NCBI RefSeq assembly: GCF_029962835.1
Contig: NC_080582.1
Span: forward strand, 13,834,032 to 13,898,031
Source of the DNA: Magnolia sinica
Lineage: Eukaryota; Streptophyta; Magnoliopsida; Magnoliales; Magnoliaceae
Length of the DNA: 64,000 nucleotides
Direction of reading: 5' to 3'
A model generated the notes under the pieces. It was not told where the DNA came from. It did no database searches and saw nothing but the letters and a program-made list of their open reading frames with translations. Of this stretch, positions 45,010 through 57,122 are shown in pieces. Both the position numbers and the translations under genes were made by a program. Position 1 is the stretch's first letter. Every line of letters begins with the position of its first letter.

Positions 45010-47480
45010 ATGACCAAAGGGGAGGGTTTCGATACTATGAACCCTCCACCAACACATCCACACCACACATCTACATAGATCATGCATGCATCTAATCTAT
45101 ACAAATCCAAGAAATTCTGAGGTGGGGATGCCATCCCCACCATGCATCTCAGGTCTAAATGACCCAAATAATCACCATTTTCTTAAAATTGTAGTTAACT
45201 ATCAAAGGAGTCATCATACATGTCAGAGCTCACAAACATCTTGAAAATGGTAGTTTAGTGAGTCATCTTCCTCAAATGTGGCACTCATGCATGGCTATTT
45301 ATCATTTCAAAATTCACATTAATAAATCAAAGATAATCACCATTTGATTGATGGTTATATGGATGGTTAACAGTGAATGGTTCAAATTCCAAGTCAAAAT
45401 CAAATGATTAATTTCATGTGGTTGGTGAAATTCTGTTTTATGCTCAAAGCACAATCGGTTAAGTTATTTGTATGATCAAGATTGTCATATAACTTTTCCA
45501 TGTTCTGTTGCAAGAGTTGTTACCATTCTAAAATTGGCAGTTACTCCTCACGTGGCACACAATTACAGCTTTTTAGACCATTCAAATTGTAAGGCACATC
45601 TTGAAAGGCACATGTTGGAAATCAAAATGATAAATCAATCCTAACTAACCAAATGGTGGTTATCAAATGGATGGATAAAAATGATATAGTGAGTGGTTCA
45701 AATTGCAAGAGCAAAATTAGATGGTCATCGTCATCTGCATGGTGCAGCCCATCCTATGCTCCTATCAAATATCTTGGACACATGCCATATTAGCACATAT
45801 TTTGCTTGTAAAGTGCATGTGGGAGAGGATTTCCATGGGGGCCACTTTGCAGACCTTGAAAAATAGAAGGCAAAACAACAACTCTGTCAAATTGGACACT
45901 AAATAAACAAGGAGCATTATCTAAATCATGAAATGATATACTTCACATAAATAATATGAGAAATATCTAACAATGAGTATAAAATAAGAAGAGGAACTAT
46001 ATGAACCTCACTATATGAACCTCAATGATATGGCCCAAGTACAGGGCCTTAGGAACAATTGGTGAAGTAAGAACTGTAAAGGGGACCACAAATAGCTAGG
46101 AAAAAGGTTATGATGATTATTATGATAGAAAGTTTGACTGAGTTAAATGGCAATTTCTTTTGTCAGCAAGAAACAGTGCAGGTGGGCCCAACTTTCCATG
46201 ACTCAGGCCATTTCATCTTGTGGAACATATTGTGAATGGGGTGCGCCCCAAAAAATCTCCCCAATTGGAAAAACTTAATTTCCTATATGATTAGTGGAAT
46301 TGTTTCCCCATTGAAAGTGAGCCATAGGTAAACTGTCTTTGCAACCCATCAATGGGAAAAAAGTTTAGAATTGCAAGGAAAAGGAGATTTTTGTACATTA
46401 GCTTGCACGATGGCAAACCAGATGAGCAATCTAATTAAATTACAGAAAGGTGCACCTATATCACTATTGTGCCAAACAATATGGTCACTTTGTTCAGTCA
46501 GCATCAGATAATATCTCACACAAATATTTTAAGGTATGAAAACATATATTCAATGAGCTGAAAACCAATTCGATCTTTTCATTCATCTCTTCATACAACA
46601 TATACAACTCAATATGCATTGTATATGTGTTTAAATACCCAGCCAGACAAGATATGTGCATAAGCATACAGGATACACTAGTGGGACCCACTCTCTCTAC
46701 ATGAAATGATTGAGTGAACTCAATTCTAGAAATACTATAACATAATGCTCTATTGTATCTAGGATTTACCGCAGAAAAAATACACCTTCCAAACACAAGA
46801 ATGAAGTGGAATAAAGATTCTCCAGTTATGTCGACTGATTTAGCAGAAAACTAAAAATGTATCCAAAATGAAACATCAAGATAACTCCAAACTGGCTAAA
46901 AAATGAAGAACTTCAAGTTTAAACAGGCTTAAACAAAGAAAAACTTTGAATATATCTCAGAATTATTCCAAACAACAGTTTAGCTTCTTGGTGGTGATGC
47001 TCCAAATTCAAAATTAGCGGTGTGCTTATTTCATTACCACAATAATTTGTGAAAATGATTAGTATTTTCAGCAAAAACAATGACTAGATGTTTATTATCA
47101 TTTATTTTTGGGCTCCATGTACCCCACTGGGCATGGATTTAAGTAGTGTTTCAGAACATGACTCGTCTGGGGACCAAAACCAGTATGACTTGCCCCTTCT
47201 TCGTCATACCCATAGACAGATGAATATGCAAATAAAAACTCTACAGAATTATACGATTTTCAGCTCAGTTCTTGAAAATCACCTACATGCATGCTGTCTT
47301 TTGCCTACTGCCATTCTGTTTTCTTAAAACTACAAGTTTCGCCTACTTTCTTAGAAATAAACTAGGACAATGGACATAATTATAAAACCATATAGATTAA
47401 CTTGAAAATAAATAATTTGGGTTTTTACTATCATCATCCCAAGTATGCTCATCAATAAGGAATAAATATTAGCATAAAGA
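44240..47480. repeat. Intron-like or intergenic region with direct repeats and a GA tract
   Basis: (GA)n at about 44,948-45,007. A block with GATGGTTAAAAGTCAAACAG...TGGTTCAAATTCCAA...CAAGCAATTG at 44,390-44,560 recurs at 45,345-45,520 and in short form at 45,655-45,720, so there are three local copies. No exon recognised; 44,240-44,351 minus is open but unlike STP. Confidence 0.5.
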
Positions 47481-47499
47481 AATTGCATTAGACACATAC

Positions 47500-47794
47500 T
47501 TGCAATTTTTTGTAGATATACCAAAACGGTAATAATAGAAGCAAGAACAGAATCTGCACATATCAATTAAATGTTTGAACAACATACTTTATCTAGGTAG
47601 TGTTAAGAAATATGATCATATAGAACTAAAACAGTCCAATCAGATATCTGGATTGTTACAACAAAAAGCCTTTTAGTTTTACCTGTGCATATGACAAAAC
47701 TATTGCAATGCCGACAAGGCTAAAGAAATTTGCTAAGAGAATGTTGAGAATAAATGGGAGAGAATCATCAATAGTATATAGATCTGAAGATAAC
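47500..47794 (-). pseudogene. ABCC (MRP) transporter fragment, two exons
   Basis: ABCC proteins pump conjugates and organic anions, often into the vacuole. Exon 47,794-47,683 (after TATAG, before GTAAAA) gives LSSDLYTIDDSLPFILNILL then ANFFSLVGIAIVLSYAQ; exon 47,553-47,500 (after GTGCAG, before GTATGT) gives ILFLLLLLPFWYIYKKLQ. These belong to the second transmembrane domain, the SSD...DDSLPF segment and the following helix. The two exons join in frame without a stop. The next expected exon (FYYRSTSRELRRLDS) and all nucleotide-binding domains were not found, so this is a fragment, either captured or part of a decayed gene. Confidence 0.85.
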
Positions 47795-47876
47795 CTATAA
47801 AATAAAGACTAATATATAAACAAATAGACCATACAGGAGTTCCGCTAAGCCCACGTGCACCTTTCCACATACATCT

Positions 47877-48077
47877 CTATATGTGGACACGCATGGCAAC
47901 TTCGCGATGTGGAAGTCCAAGCCATGCATTAGGTGGACTTGTGTGTAGATACACACCAGATCCTTGATTCCCACCAGTAATCGACAGTGTAGGGAAGGAT
48001 TCTAATGCATCGGTGGGGTCAAATGCATCCGACGGAGATGAAAACGAGGGTTTTGGATCGCTCTGCAGACGGGACAT
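47877..48077 (-). CDS. Putative first coding exon of an unidentified gene
   Basis: The frame starts MSRLQSDPKPSFSSPSDAFD, acidic and Ser/Pro-rich, and reads through SITGGNQGSG to a possible donor CTG/GTGTGT near 47,950. It follows a leader-like region with plausible splicing. I do not recognise the protein. It lies 80-280 bp upstream of the ABCC exons on the same strand but belongs to no known ABCC N-terminus. Confidence 0.35.
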   Translation of the reverse strand: MSRLQSDPKPSFSSPSDAFDPTDALESFPTLSITGGNQGSGVYLHTSPPNAWLGLPHREVAMRVHI

Positions 48078-48099
48078 ACAAATGTGAGAAATTGCATGG

Positions 48100-48500
48100 A
48101 TTTCAACACAAATTTCGGAGAATTGAGATCTGAAACATACTTCAGATAGATCAGTTTCTTAATTTCCTTCTGTAATTACTGAGATGAACGAAGTATCGAT
48201 CGGATCGGCTTCCGATGCAGCTAAGAAAGCTGGATTTAGGGATTTTACGATGATATGTGAAATGGAAAGGGAAATGAGAGAGAGAGAGACTAACCGTTCT
48301 TCTTCTCCTTCTCTTCTTCTTCTCCTTCTTGCAGCGAAAGAGGGTTTTAAAAACCCTAGTGAGAGTGACAGAGAGGTTGGGAAACAGAGAGGGAAATGGG
48401 GCTGAGAGATAGAGAGAGGGTGAGGGAGCGTGAGAGATCGAGAGAGGGCTAAGTGTGAGAGAGAGAGAGAGAGAGGGGGGGGGGGGGATTTGCTTTTGTG
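48100..48500 (-). promoter_or_regulatory. Leader-like region: CT-rich 5' UTR, telo box, possible 5' UTR intron
   Basis: Read on the minus strand: CT tract, then ACTAGGGTTTTTAAAACCC (telo-box AAACCCTA at 48,351-48,358 on the plus strand), AAGAAGGAGAAGAAG purine leader, AACG/GTTAGTCTCT as a possible donor, and ATGTTTCAG as an acceptor at about 48,135. This is the usual build of a broadly expressed plant gene's 5' end. A run of about 14 G lies at 48,474-48,487. Confidence 0.45.
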
Positions 48501-48568
48501 AAATAGGGTGTGCGGGAGAGGTGCGCGGACGGGATTTTAGGAGTGATTTATTTTAGGACTTGTGGGGC

Positions 48569-51500
48569 TGTAACGTCTCGAAAAAATCCGTACAAGGACC
48601 CGAGTACCACCTCAGGTAGAAATCACCCAGGACCAAAACCTTTAGAAATTATGTTAATGTTAGCAAGTGCTAAACTAGAGTGCTTATGAAATTAGCACTA
48701 ATCACTTTAAATATGATCTACAAGATCCAAAACATGCAGAATCATTGACGCTATATTACCCTGAAATCTAGAATCCATCTCAAAACCCCGTTGCTCTCGG
48801 GAGCATCTTGAAACTTCATATCGGACTTAGACCGCACGTCGAAAGTCCGATGACCACAAAACTATACAGTTATGACCGCATTACTGGACTTGACAACCCC
48901 CTCAGAAATTAAGTCTTGATTATGTCTAGAAATGCATAATTTGAGCCTGGAGCAAAGTATGTGTGAGAAACATGAAAAAATTTAGAAACAAAATCCAAAT
49001 TTAAGTAATCTGAGTCGTGTCACTTGCGGGTTAAATATGAGGATTCAGACCGTCAGAATCTGACCCAAATACACCTTCGGATCAGGAGAAATGTCCCACA
49101 CATGTCGGTGTACTTGTGACCCTTATCGAGTGACTGTGACCGTTGAACTGACACAGATATGCCACGATCGATCTGCAAACCCGATCGGAACGAAAACTCA
49201 GCCTGACCTAGATCCATAGTCAGGGAGCTTAAGTCCGACCGCACGCAGAAAAAGGGCCACCAGAAGTGCTCCGTTGGGCTGAAACAGACGCCCTTTGTAT
49301 ATAACCTAAGTATACCTTGGCCCTGGGGCCATTCCCATCAAACCTGGGCCTATATAAGGACCTTAAACCCTCTCTCTCACCTCATACGAATTTGAGAAAC
49401 CTTAGGAGAGAGAGAAGAGAAAAGAGAAAGGAAAAGAGAGAAAGTGAGAGTGAGAGTTGGAGATTCTTTCTGGGATTCGATCCCGCTACTCCACGCACTC
49501 AACTGCCATTTCTGTATCGCTATACAGGCGATTTCGACTCCGTACTTAGGTAAGGAATCCTAACCCTAACTTGTCTTAGGGTTTTCAACTAGCGTAATAG
49601 ATGAAATAGCGAACCTATTCCCTGTTATAGGTTATTGGGGTGCCGTAGACAAGACTTAACTTTTAAAACTGAGTTCGCTACGAGTCTACCGGTGAAAGGT
49701 GCAGACTATAAACGTATAGGTTATGGTTTTTAAGGCTTTTAATGTCAGTTAATGGTTTATTACTGATGTGGATGCTATTTCACATGCCAAATGTGATGTC
49801 TGTTTCGCTTTACTTATATATATGAACTTGCTGGGTATATTGTAATCCGTGCATTTGTAGAAATGATCGTATATGTATGGAATTTGAAATTATGTTTGCC
49901 ATGATTAATTACTATGTATATATTCAAGATGTATGTGTAACAACTCCTTGATGAAAGGATTTGCCCAAATACATGTTATCCCAATATACGTCCCGTATGT
50001 TATAAAGTGTAGCCTAGGTGTTTGTAAAAATGTCTGAATAAGCAAGTACCTGGCATCAGGTACTTTATTTGGGTGTTGAGATAAGATTCTCAACTACCTT
50101 GACTATGTGTATGATTTCCTCCATGCAACTTATATTATACTGCCTGTTTTACTTATGAAATGCGCATGTGTGAATTCCTGTGTATGTTGTATTTCATAAC
50201 ATGCTCAAATAGTTGTAAGATTGGAATTATGTGTTTATTACTGCTTTGACTATTTTATACGAATACTTGTTGGAATTGGATATATTTGGGACTACGATAT
50301 AGTCCAGGCAATCAGTAACAGGTACTAAATAGGTGGCTGAGGTTGTTTTGCCACATAGGACGTGATCGATGAATCCGAGTCGTACTTCAGTTGTCGACGA
50401 TGGTTAGGCCACACGGAGTGGTTGTGCACTTTACGTCGATCAACTCGGTGTGTGCTCGTACTAGTTGAACTCGTCAAGTAACCCGATTGACCCGATATAT
50501 GTTCACCATGTTTGGACACTACTGCTTGAATTTAAGGTACCAAACTCACCAGTGAAAATCCTTTTAACCTTGGTACCTCGATCCGCTAAGACTCATGAGC
50601 CGGGCATGGTGGTATGGGACACCGTGGTCGAGCTGTCGGCCTATGCTGGGGTGACAAGCCTCCCCGTAGTGACCAGTGAGTAACCCAGACTGGTGAGCCA
50701 AATACGGTGGTATGGGATACTGTATTCGAGCTGTCGGCCTACACTGATAAGGTGACGAGCCCTTTGTAGTGACCTCGAGCGTACGCTAAGACTACGTAGA
50801 GGCGATGAGCCCTTACATAGCAATAAGAGTACACTAGGCCTGCACTGATAAGGTGACGAGCCCTTTGCAGTGACCTAGAACTGTATCTTCGTATGAGATT
50901 TACTAGAACTGACGACCCTAGAATGGATCACCGTTTGGGAATTGATATAAGGGAGGTACCTTAGCTTCCTAATCCTACTATATGAAAAGGACTAATTAGA
51001 ACTTGGTAATTATACTCATGCACCACATTACATGTGTCGTTTGGCGATGTGTAGAGAGCACGAGGAAGTGACTGACATGCGTGACCGTTAGATGAAGATC
51101 ACCGAGGGAGTGCAGGTGAGGGCATGCATCATTTATTCATACCATTTCTTCATTAATCAGAGTACTTAGGGATGTTCGATTGTATTTCTTTATCATTACT
51201 GCTTGATTGAATTGATAACATGTTAACCTTTGCTTTATTGTTCCACTGAGTTAATCACTCACTCTCATGTTACGGGACGATATCTTAAACACCAACCAGA
51301 CCCTGTTGTAGGTTCAGATGATGGCATAGCCTGCGAGGCGGAGCCGGACTTTGAGGACGATGAGGAGGCATTCTCATATATGCAGTATTCAGGTGGGTTC
51401 TCGTAGACCGTTCTGAATCGACGAGGCTTCAGGGTTATACTTGTAGTGGACTATTACATTTTTGACATTTTGCATTTTGAAACAATACATATAATTATTG

Positions 51501-51746
51501 ACCTGACAATGCATACATACTTTGGAGACTTATACTGATTTGTAGAGTTATACATATTAGAGTCAGTCTTTCGCTTACGTATTACAACTGTCCCTGGATT
51601 ATGTTTTGCTAATTTGGCTTAATCTTATTCATATTTTATGCACTAATACAGACAATATTTAATTATCATAAAATATGTTGCATAAGTGATGTGTTGGAAC
51701 TCGGGAGTTGGACTTTTACTCGACCCCCGATTTTCAGGGCGTTACA
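48569..51746 (+). mobile_element. Solo LTR B (3,178 bp) with TSD GGGGC
   Basis: Starts TGTAACGTCTCGAAAAAATC and ends TTCAGGGCGTTACA, with TGTAACG/CGTTACA inverted termini. GGGGC flanks it on both sides (48,564-48,568 and 51,747-51,751). It landed in a GTGGGGCCCACC fold-back block. No internal region, so a solo LTR. Between 50,607 and 50,876 a block (CTGTCGGCCTACACTGATAA GGTGACGAGCCC...) is repeated about four times with changes. The end TGTAACGYCTCGA...GGGCGTTACA is typical of plant gypsy LTRs. Confidence 0.9.
49351..49358 (+). promoter_or_regulatory. TATA box of solo LTR B
   Basis: TATATAAG followed 25-35 bases later by ACCCTCTCTCTCACCTC, a likely transcription start, and by a purine-rich leader. 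It marks the U3/R border near 49,385. Confidence 0.6.
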
Positions 51747-52050
51747 GGGGCCCACCGATGTGTATGTCAATTATTCACTCCATCTATTCATTTTAATGGC
51801 TCATATTTAGGGTTTATCCAACAAATGAGTCAGATCTAAGATTTAAGTGGACCACACCACATATTAACGATATAAATTTATTTTTCATTTTTTCTCATGG
51901 TGTGGTCCACTTAGACTTTTGATCTTTCTAATTATTGGGCTCATTCATTGAAATAATATTTCAAAATTGATGAACCGATTCGATAAAATAAATATATTAC
52001 AATGGGCCCCATGGAGCCCCTTAAGCATCGTCAGTCTCTAATAAGGTCCT
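51747..52050. mobile_element. Fold-back element interrupted by solo LTR B
   Basis: GGGGCCCACCGATGTGTATG follows the LTR, then TAAGTGGACCACACCACAT, GGTGTGGTCCACTTAGAC and TACAATGGGCCCCATGG. The left tip GTGGGGC lies before the LTR at 48,562-48,568, so the LTR inserted in its left end. Confidence 0.6.
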
Positions 52051-52059
52051 ATGGGGAGG

Positions 52060-52183
52060 TATGCTTTAGCTACGATTAGGTACGTTTTAGCTACGGATTA
52101 AATTCGTAGCTAATTTACTATAGATTAAAGCCGTAGCTATAGACATATCTAGTCTGTAGCCTTTTCTCATTTTTTTGGTAGTG
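52060..52183. mobile_element. Second CACTA-type end
   Basis: Subterminal units TTTTAGCTACGGATTAAATT / CGTAGCTAA and GATTAAAGCCGTAGC lead to TTTTTTGGTAGTG, the reverse of CACTACCAAAAAA. Only this terminus is visible; the rest is truncated. The subterminal motif TAGCTACGG differs from the TAGCGACGA of the large element. Confidence 0.6.
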
Positions 52184-52559
52184 TTAACTCTCTTGATAGT
52201 CTTCTCTTTCTACATCAAAATTTGAACATAAACTAAACTTAAATAACCAAAAAATTGGATTGAATTAAAACTAAACCTAATTTTCTAGAAAATAAAACTA
52301 ATAGTAGAGGCCGGCCTGCTCATAGTATTCTAGCTCTACACCTGTGCATTTTTTATAGTAGGGTGAGCATAACAGCCTAATAGGGTCATTTCTTACTCAA
52401 AATTTAACATGTTTAGATAATATCAAATTTTTATAATAATAGAGGAAAATAGAATACAAATAATGAATTTAAGTAACAGAATTGTGAAAATGTGATGCAT
52501 GTGATATTTTCTATGAATTCTCATAACAATTATATCATTTCTTACAACACCATACCCAA

Positions 52560-54460
52560 GTGGATGGTCACGTTTCAAAAGGCGCTCCTATTAAGTCCTA
52601 GAGGGGGGGTGAATAGGACTGTGCCAAATTAAAAAATTAACAGCGGAATTTAAACAAATATAAATACTGATAGCAATAACCATTCTCACAATGCTGAAAT
52701 TAAATACAACCTTAAGGGTACAAGTATTGAGAGGTTGATACATATATTGTTCTAAGGACAACCTTACACCAAAAATCAAAGGTTTATGGTAGGACAACCT
52801 GATTCCTAGAACGGTCTGTGCATCAAAAACTCAAACTGATACAGAGGAATAAAGACATAAATAGCAAAGGAAATAACTAAGCTATTACAACATTCCCACG
52901 CTTGCATAAAAGAAATTACAACATTCTCCACAAATGTAAAAAGGGAAATTACAAACATCCACAAAAAGAAATAATCAATCAACCACAAGACCAGAAGTTA
53001 TAGTGGTTCGCTTGTGTGTACACCAACTGTTTAGAAAAACAGCCACACAACTACTCCACTCCTAATATCCTCACATAGTGGATATTAGTGTTCACTATGA
53101 AAATAGGTTTTTTAAGGTTCACCTAAAACCCTCACAATTGTGTCTTTTAAGTGGGCTTACACAATTCAAAAACCCCACACTTTGAATTTTTTGGATCACC
53201 TCAGACAAACCAAAACAAAGAGATTTTTCTGCCACAATCTCAATAAAACAAAAATAATGAATTTACAAAACTGTAAAATACTTATCTGAATATTCTCCTT
53301 TTGATGTAGCCCGGTAGAACCAAATCGGAGTAGAGGATCAACGTAGAAGTTCAATGTTCACACTCTCTTATGAAATAGTTCTAGGTTCTAAATAGATTTT
53401 ATATTAAAACACATTGGGCTAGCTTGATTTGATTTTGATTCCAAGAAATGGGAATACTTCAATCCCTCTTTCAAATAAAATTAGAATGTAGAATATAAAA
53501 TCAAATACAAAGAAAGCTAATTAAAAAGAATATAAAATGAGCAATAAATAGCTTTAGAATATCACTAACTTATCTCTCAGACTGGCATATTGATTTAGCT
53601 TGAATTGGATATTAAACTCTGAAATTCGTGCTCCATTTATAATTGCAGAAATCGCACTCTCGACTGGTCCTGAGGTCAGCACGACTGGTCGTAGGACCAA
53701 CAAACTTTTGAAAGTTTGGGTGCGATAAGATAAGGTCGTTCTACGTCTGGTCGTAGGGTCTGGTCGACTGGTCGAGTCCTGTCCACGACTGGGCGTGTGA
53801 AACCCAATTTAGTTACTGGACTTTGAGTCGAGCCTGCAGGACTGGTTGAGCATAGGTCGAGCACTGTTCACATGACTGGTCGAGGCTTTAACAAAAATTT
53901 TCAAAAATCAGTAAAAAACTTAGGATTGGTCGAGGAATTCTTGGACTGGTCGAGCCAATGCTAGGACTAGTCGAACATAGTCCAAGACTAGTCGAGAAAC
54001 AGTCAATGCACTTATAAAGTAACCTAATTTAAATTATGTATTCAAAATAACCTACCTTAGGTCAATCTAGGGTCATTCATACCTTGTAAGTAATGTATGA
54101 ACATTGAATCTTCATTTGCTTCAGCTGATAGTTGTTCTTTGAAGTTCATGAAGCTTGATATCTTGTCATATAATGAATCTTGAGCTTGAGACTTCTTAAG
54201 CTTGAATTTGTAATACGTTGAAGCTTGAGCTTGTAGAAACTTTGTCTTAACTTAGACGAAGCTTTGAAAACTTGAACTTTAAAGCTTGGAAGATTGAAAT
54301 CACAATTGCATTTAAAGTTCTTGAAGTAAAGACCTTTGTCCTTGTACATGAGATGCATTGTCTTGAATATGTAGATGCCTTACACAAGACATAGATTCCA
54401 AGAGGTTTTGGCACTACAAAATTTGACAATAATAAGAGCTAGAAACCATAGCACTTACAA
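52560..54460 (-). mobile_element. Unclassified LTR-like region with ACTGGTCGAG cluster
   Basis: TCCTAGAGGGGGGGTGAATAG at 52,597 and GCACAGACCGTTCTAGGAAT nearby resemble sequence found in plant LTR retrotransposons (Copia-like, weak recall). Between 53,650 and 54,000 the motif ACTGGTCGAG or ACTGGTCGTAGG recurs about a dozen times. No coding domain recognised; minus direction is inferred. Local small frames are not genes. Confidence 0.35.
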
Positions 54461-56583
54461 TGTTGCATTAATGCCCACGCACTAGTACCTCATGGTGATG
54501 GACCCATTTATACGTTAGCTGGTCAGACTACTGCTCCAGTTGTACCTTTGACGTATGTCCGCGCACACAATTGTACTCATACGCCCTACACAAAGGAGAT
54601 TCCAAAGGATCTAGTGGGTTCCAGGGTCTTTCACTCAAGGGACATAATTGCCCTACTTGTTGGCTTTAGGGTCTCTCACTCAAGGGACACGATTGCCCTA
54701 CTTGCTAGCTTTATGGTCTTTCACCCAAGGGACACGATTGCCTTACTTGCTGATACAATTATATTTTTTTACAATTAAATAATCAATAGAGAAGCATGAA
54801 TAACATGAACAATTCTAAAATCAATAAAAACAAATAAATAATAATTTAATAAATCAAATTTCTATACTATAATGCAAGTTTTATACGAGGTGCATAAATT
54901 TGATGTTATTAAAATTTAGTTTCTGAAATTTGTTAAAATATCAAGTTATTTCCTATAATAGTGCTGAAAAATTTACAAGAACTCCTGAAAATGCTGGAAT
55001 ACCAAATTTGTCTCAAAATTTGAATTTTTCATTTATTTACTTATTTGCAATGTAAATAAATTATTTTATTCAAAATTTAAATTCCTATTTATTAATTTAT
55101 AAAAGTTTAGTCTTACCTTATATTTAAATTATTATTATTATTTTATTTTATAACTTAAACTAGAGTTTAAATTAGAATAATAATTAGAAGTTTGAATTAA
55201 TATCATATTAAATTTCGACCTAATTAATTTAAGAAATCATACAAGTCAGACTTCATAATACTTATCAAATAACTAAAATTTTGAATTATAATTAATTATT
55301 TTTAAACTCTTCAAAATTACTTTAAATTTAGATTTACATTAATTTAATTCTTACAACAAATAATAATAATAATTTTTAATTCCCAATTAGTATAATTAAT
55401 ATTAATTCTCAAACTCAAAAAAATTAAAATTTTAATTTAACTGTTTGTTAACAATTTAATTGCAACCACTTTACTTTAAATTAAATTAATAAATTATTTT
55501 AATATTTGAAATTTCACTCGATCTAGATTAATTTAGTTTAATTAATTATTACTTATGAAGTTAAATACATATATTAAACAAGACTTAAAAGTTACAAATT
55601 AATTTAAGTTATTAATTCTTTTTTTACAAAAAATAATTCTGAGTTAAATTCAACAATTCTGATATAAAATAATAAAATCTATCTGCATATACTATATTAC
55701 ATCTAACTTAAAAAATTCATAACTTAATTTGAACATACTCTATTTTTAATAATTTACCTTTATATAAATGAATTTTAAAATTTAGGAATAACTCATTTTA
55801 ATTTAATATTAACAAATATTTTTATATATAGAATTTATAAATTAAAATATAAACTTAGATAAATTGTTTATTTTATTACATATATATATATATATAACAT
55901 CATGTATAAATGAATTTGATAATTTTATTTCTAAGAAATTTTATGAACATTAAATATCAGAAATTATAAAATAGAAATTCATAAATGAGTAGGATTCCTT
56001 ACATAATAATTAACTGACAATAATATTCTTATCAAAATTTTGGAATAAAAAAAGCATAATAATTAACTAAAAATGATAAACTTCAAGATAAGATCGCCTA
56101 CCTTAAAAGTCTGATGATCAGGCCCCGCTCTAATCTCTCTTTCTCTTGATTTACAGAGCTCTCTTTCTTGATCTACCGGGGTTCTCTTTCTCCCTTTCTC
56201 CCTTTTCAATATGATTCAATCTTTGTTTATATCTTTCCTTGCTTTTTAATGGATGTGAGGAACGAGGTGGAAGAGTGATGAATGTGGGCAGTTTCATTTC
56301 GTAGAAGGTTCAGTGCCCATTATCGTACGAAAAGGAAGGAAGAATGGAGAAGGTGGACTAGACGGCGGAGACATGAGGAAGATAAAATTTTTATTTTTAT
56401 TTTATTATTTATTTATTTTTTTAGATATGGCGGCTGCCACTAACGATGATATAAATCTACTCCGTTCATCATCTCGGCCTAGCCATGAGAGGATACAAGG
56501 CAAAAAATGAGGCTGATCCAAAACTTAGGTGGGTCACACATAAGCGGACTATGGGGTTGGTTCTAAAAAAATGGGTTGTTACA
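54461..56583 (-). mobile_element. 3' LTR of the minus-strand Del/Tekay element
   Basis: On the minus strand the LTR begins TGTAACAACCC at 56,583 and probably ends GCATTAATGCAACA at 54,461 (TG...CA). Directly before it is a polypurine tract AGTGGGGTAGAA (56,595-56,584). 54,780-56,080 is very AT-rich. Three tandem 45-bp units (GGGTCTTTCACTCAAGGGAC...) stand at 54,623-54,757. The lower border is tentative. Confidence 0.6.
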
Positions 56584-56594
56584 TTCTACCCCAC

Positions 56595-57117
56595 TTAATA
56601 AAAATTTCGTCCTGAAAATTTAACATACCTATCATATAAAGAGATGAGGGTACTTCTCTTAGATTTTATCCTCTCGCTCCCACGAAGCTTCATCCTCACC
56701 ATGATGCCCCCACTAAACCTCACAAATGGGATTCTTCTTGTTCGAAGTACTTGCTCCTTCCTGTCGAGGATGTGAATCAGTTGTTGTATGTATGAGACAT
56801 CCTCTCGGATTTCCAACGGCTCCCAGTCTATGATATGCGATGTGTCTCTCTCATACTTCCGAAGTATAGATACATGAAATACGTCGTGAATGTCAAAAAG
56901 TTGAGGAGGTAAGGCTAATCTGTAGGCTACGAGGCTTACTCTCTGTAAAATCTCAAATGGTCTAATGTAGCGTGGTGCTAATTTTTCTTTCTTCTCAAAT
57001 CACATAACTCCTTTCATCGGGGATATCTTCAGGAACGCATGGTCTCTTATGATGAACTCCAAGTTCTTTCGGTGATTATCAGCATAGCTCTTCTGGCAAC
57101 TCTGAGCGGTACGTAGA
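56595..57117 (-). pseudogene. Integrase C-terminal and chromodomain-like tail
   Basis: Continues the integrase after the solo LTR: RTAQSCQKSYADNHRKNLEF, FLKISPMKGVM, LAPRYIRPFEI, ILDRKEQVLRTRRIPFVRFS, EIREDVSYIQQ. The ILDRKEQVLRTR...VW segment is the tail found in Del/Tekay chromoviruses. Frame breaks occur between 56,816 and 57,000. Confidence 0.75.
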
Positions 57118-57122
57118 CGTTC

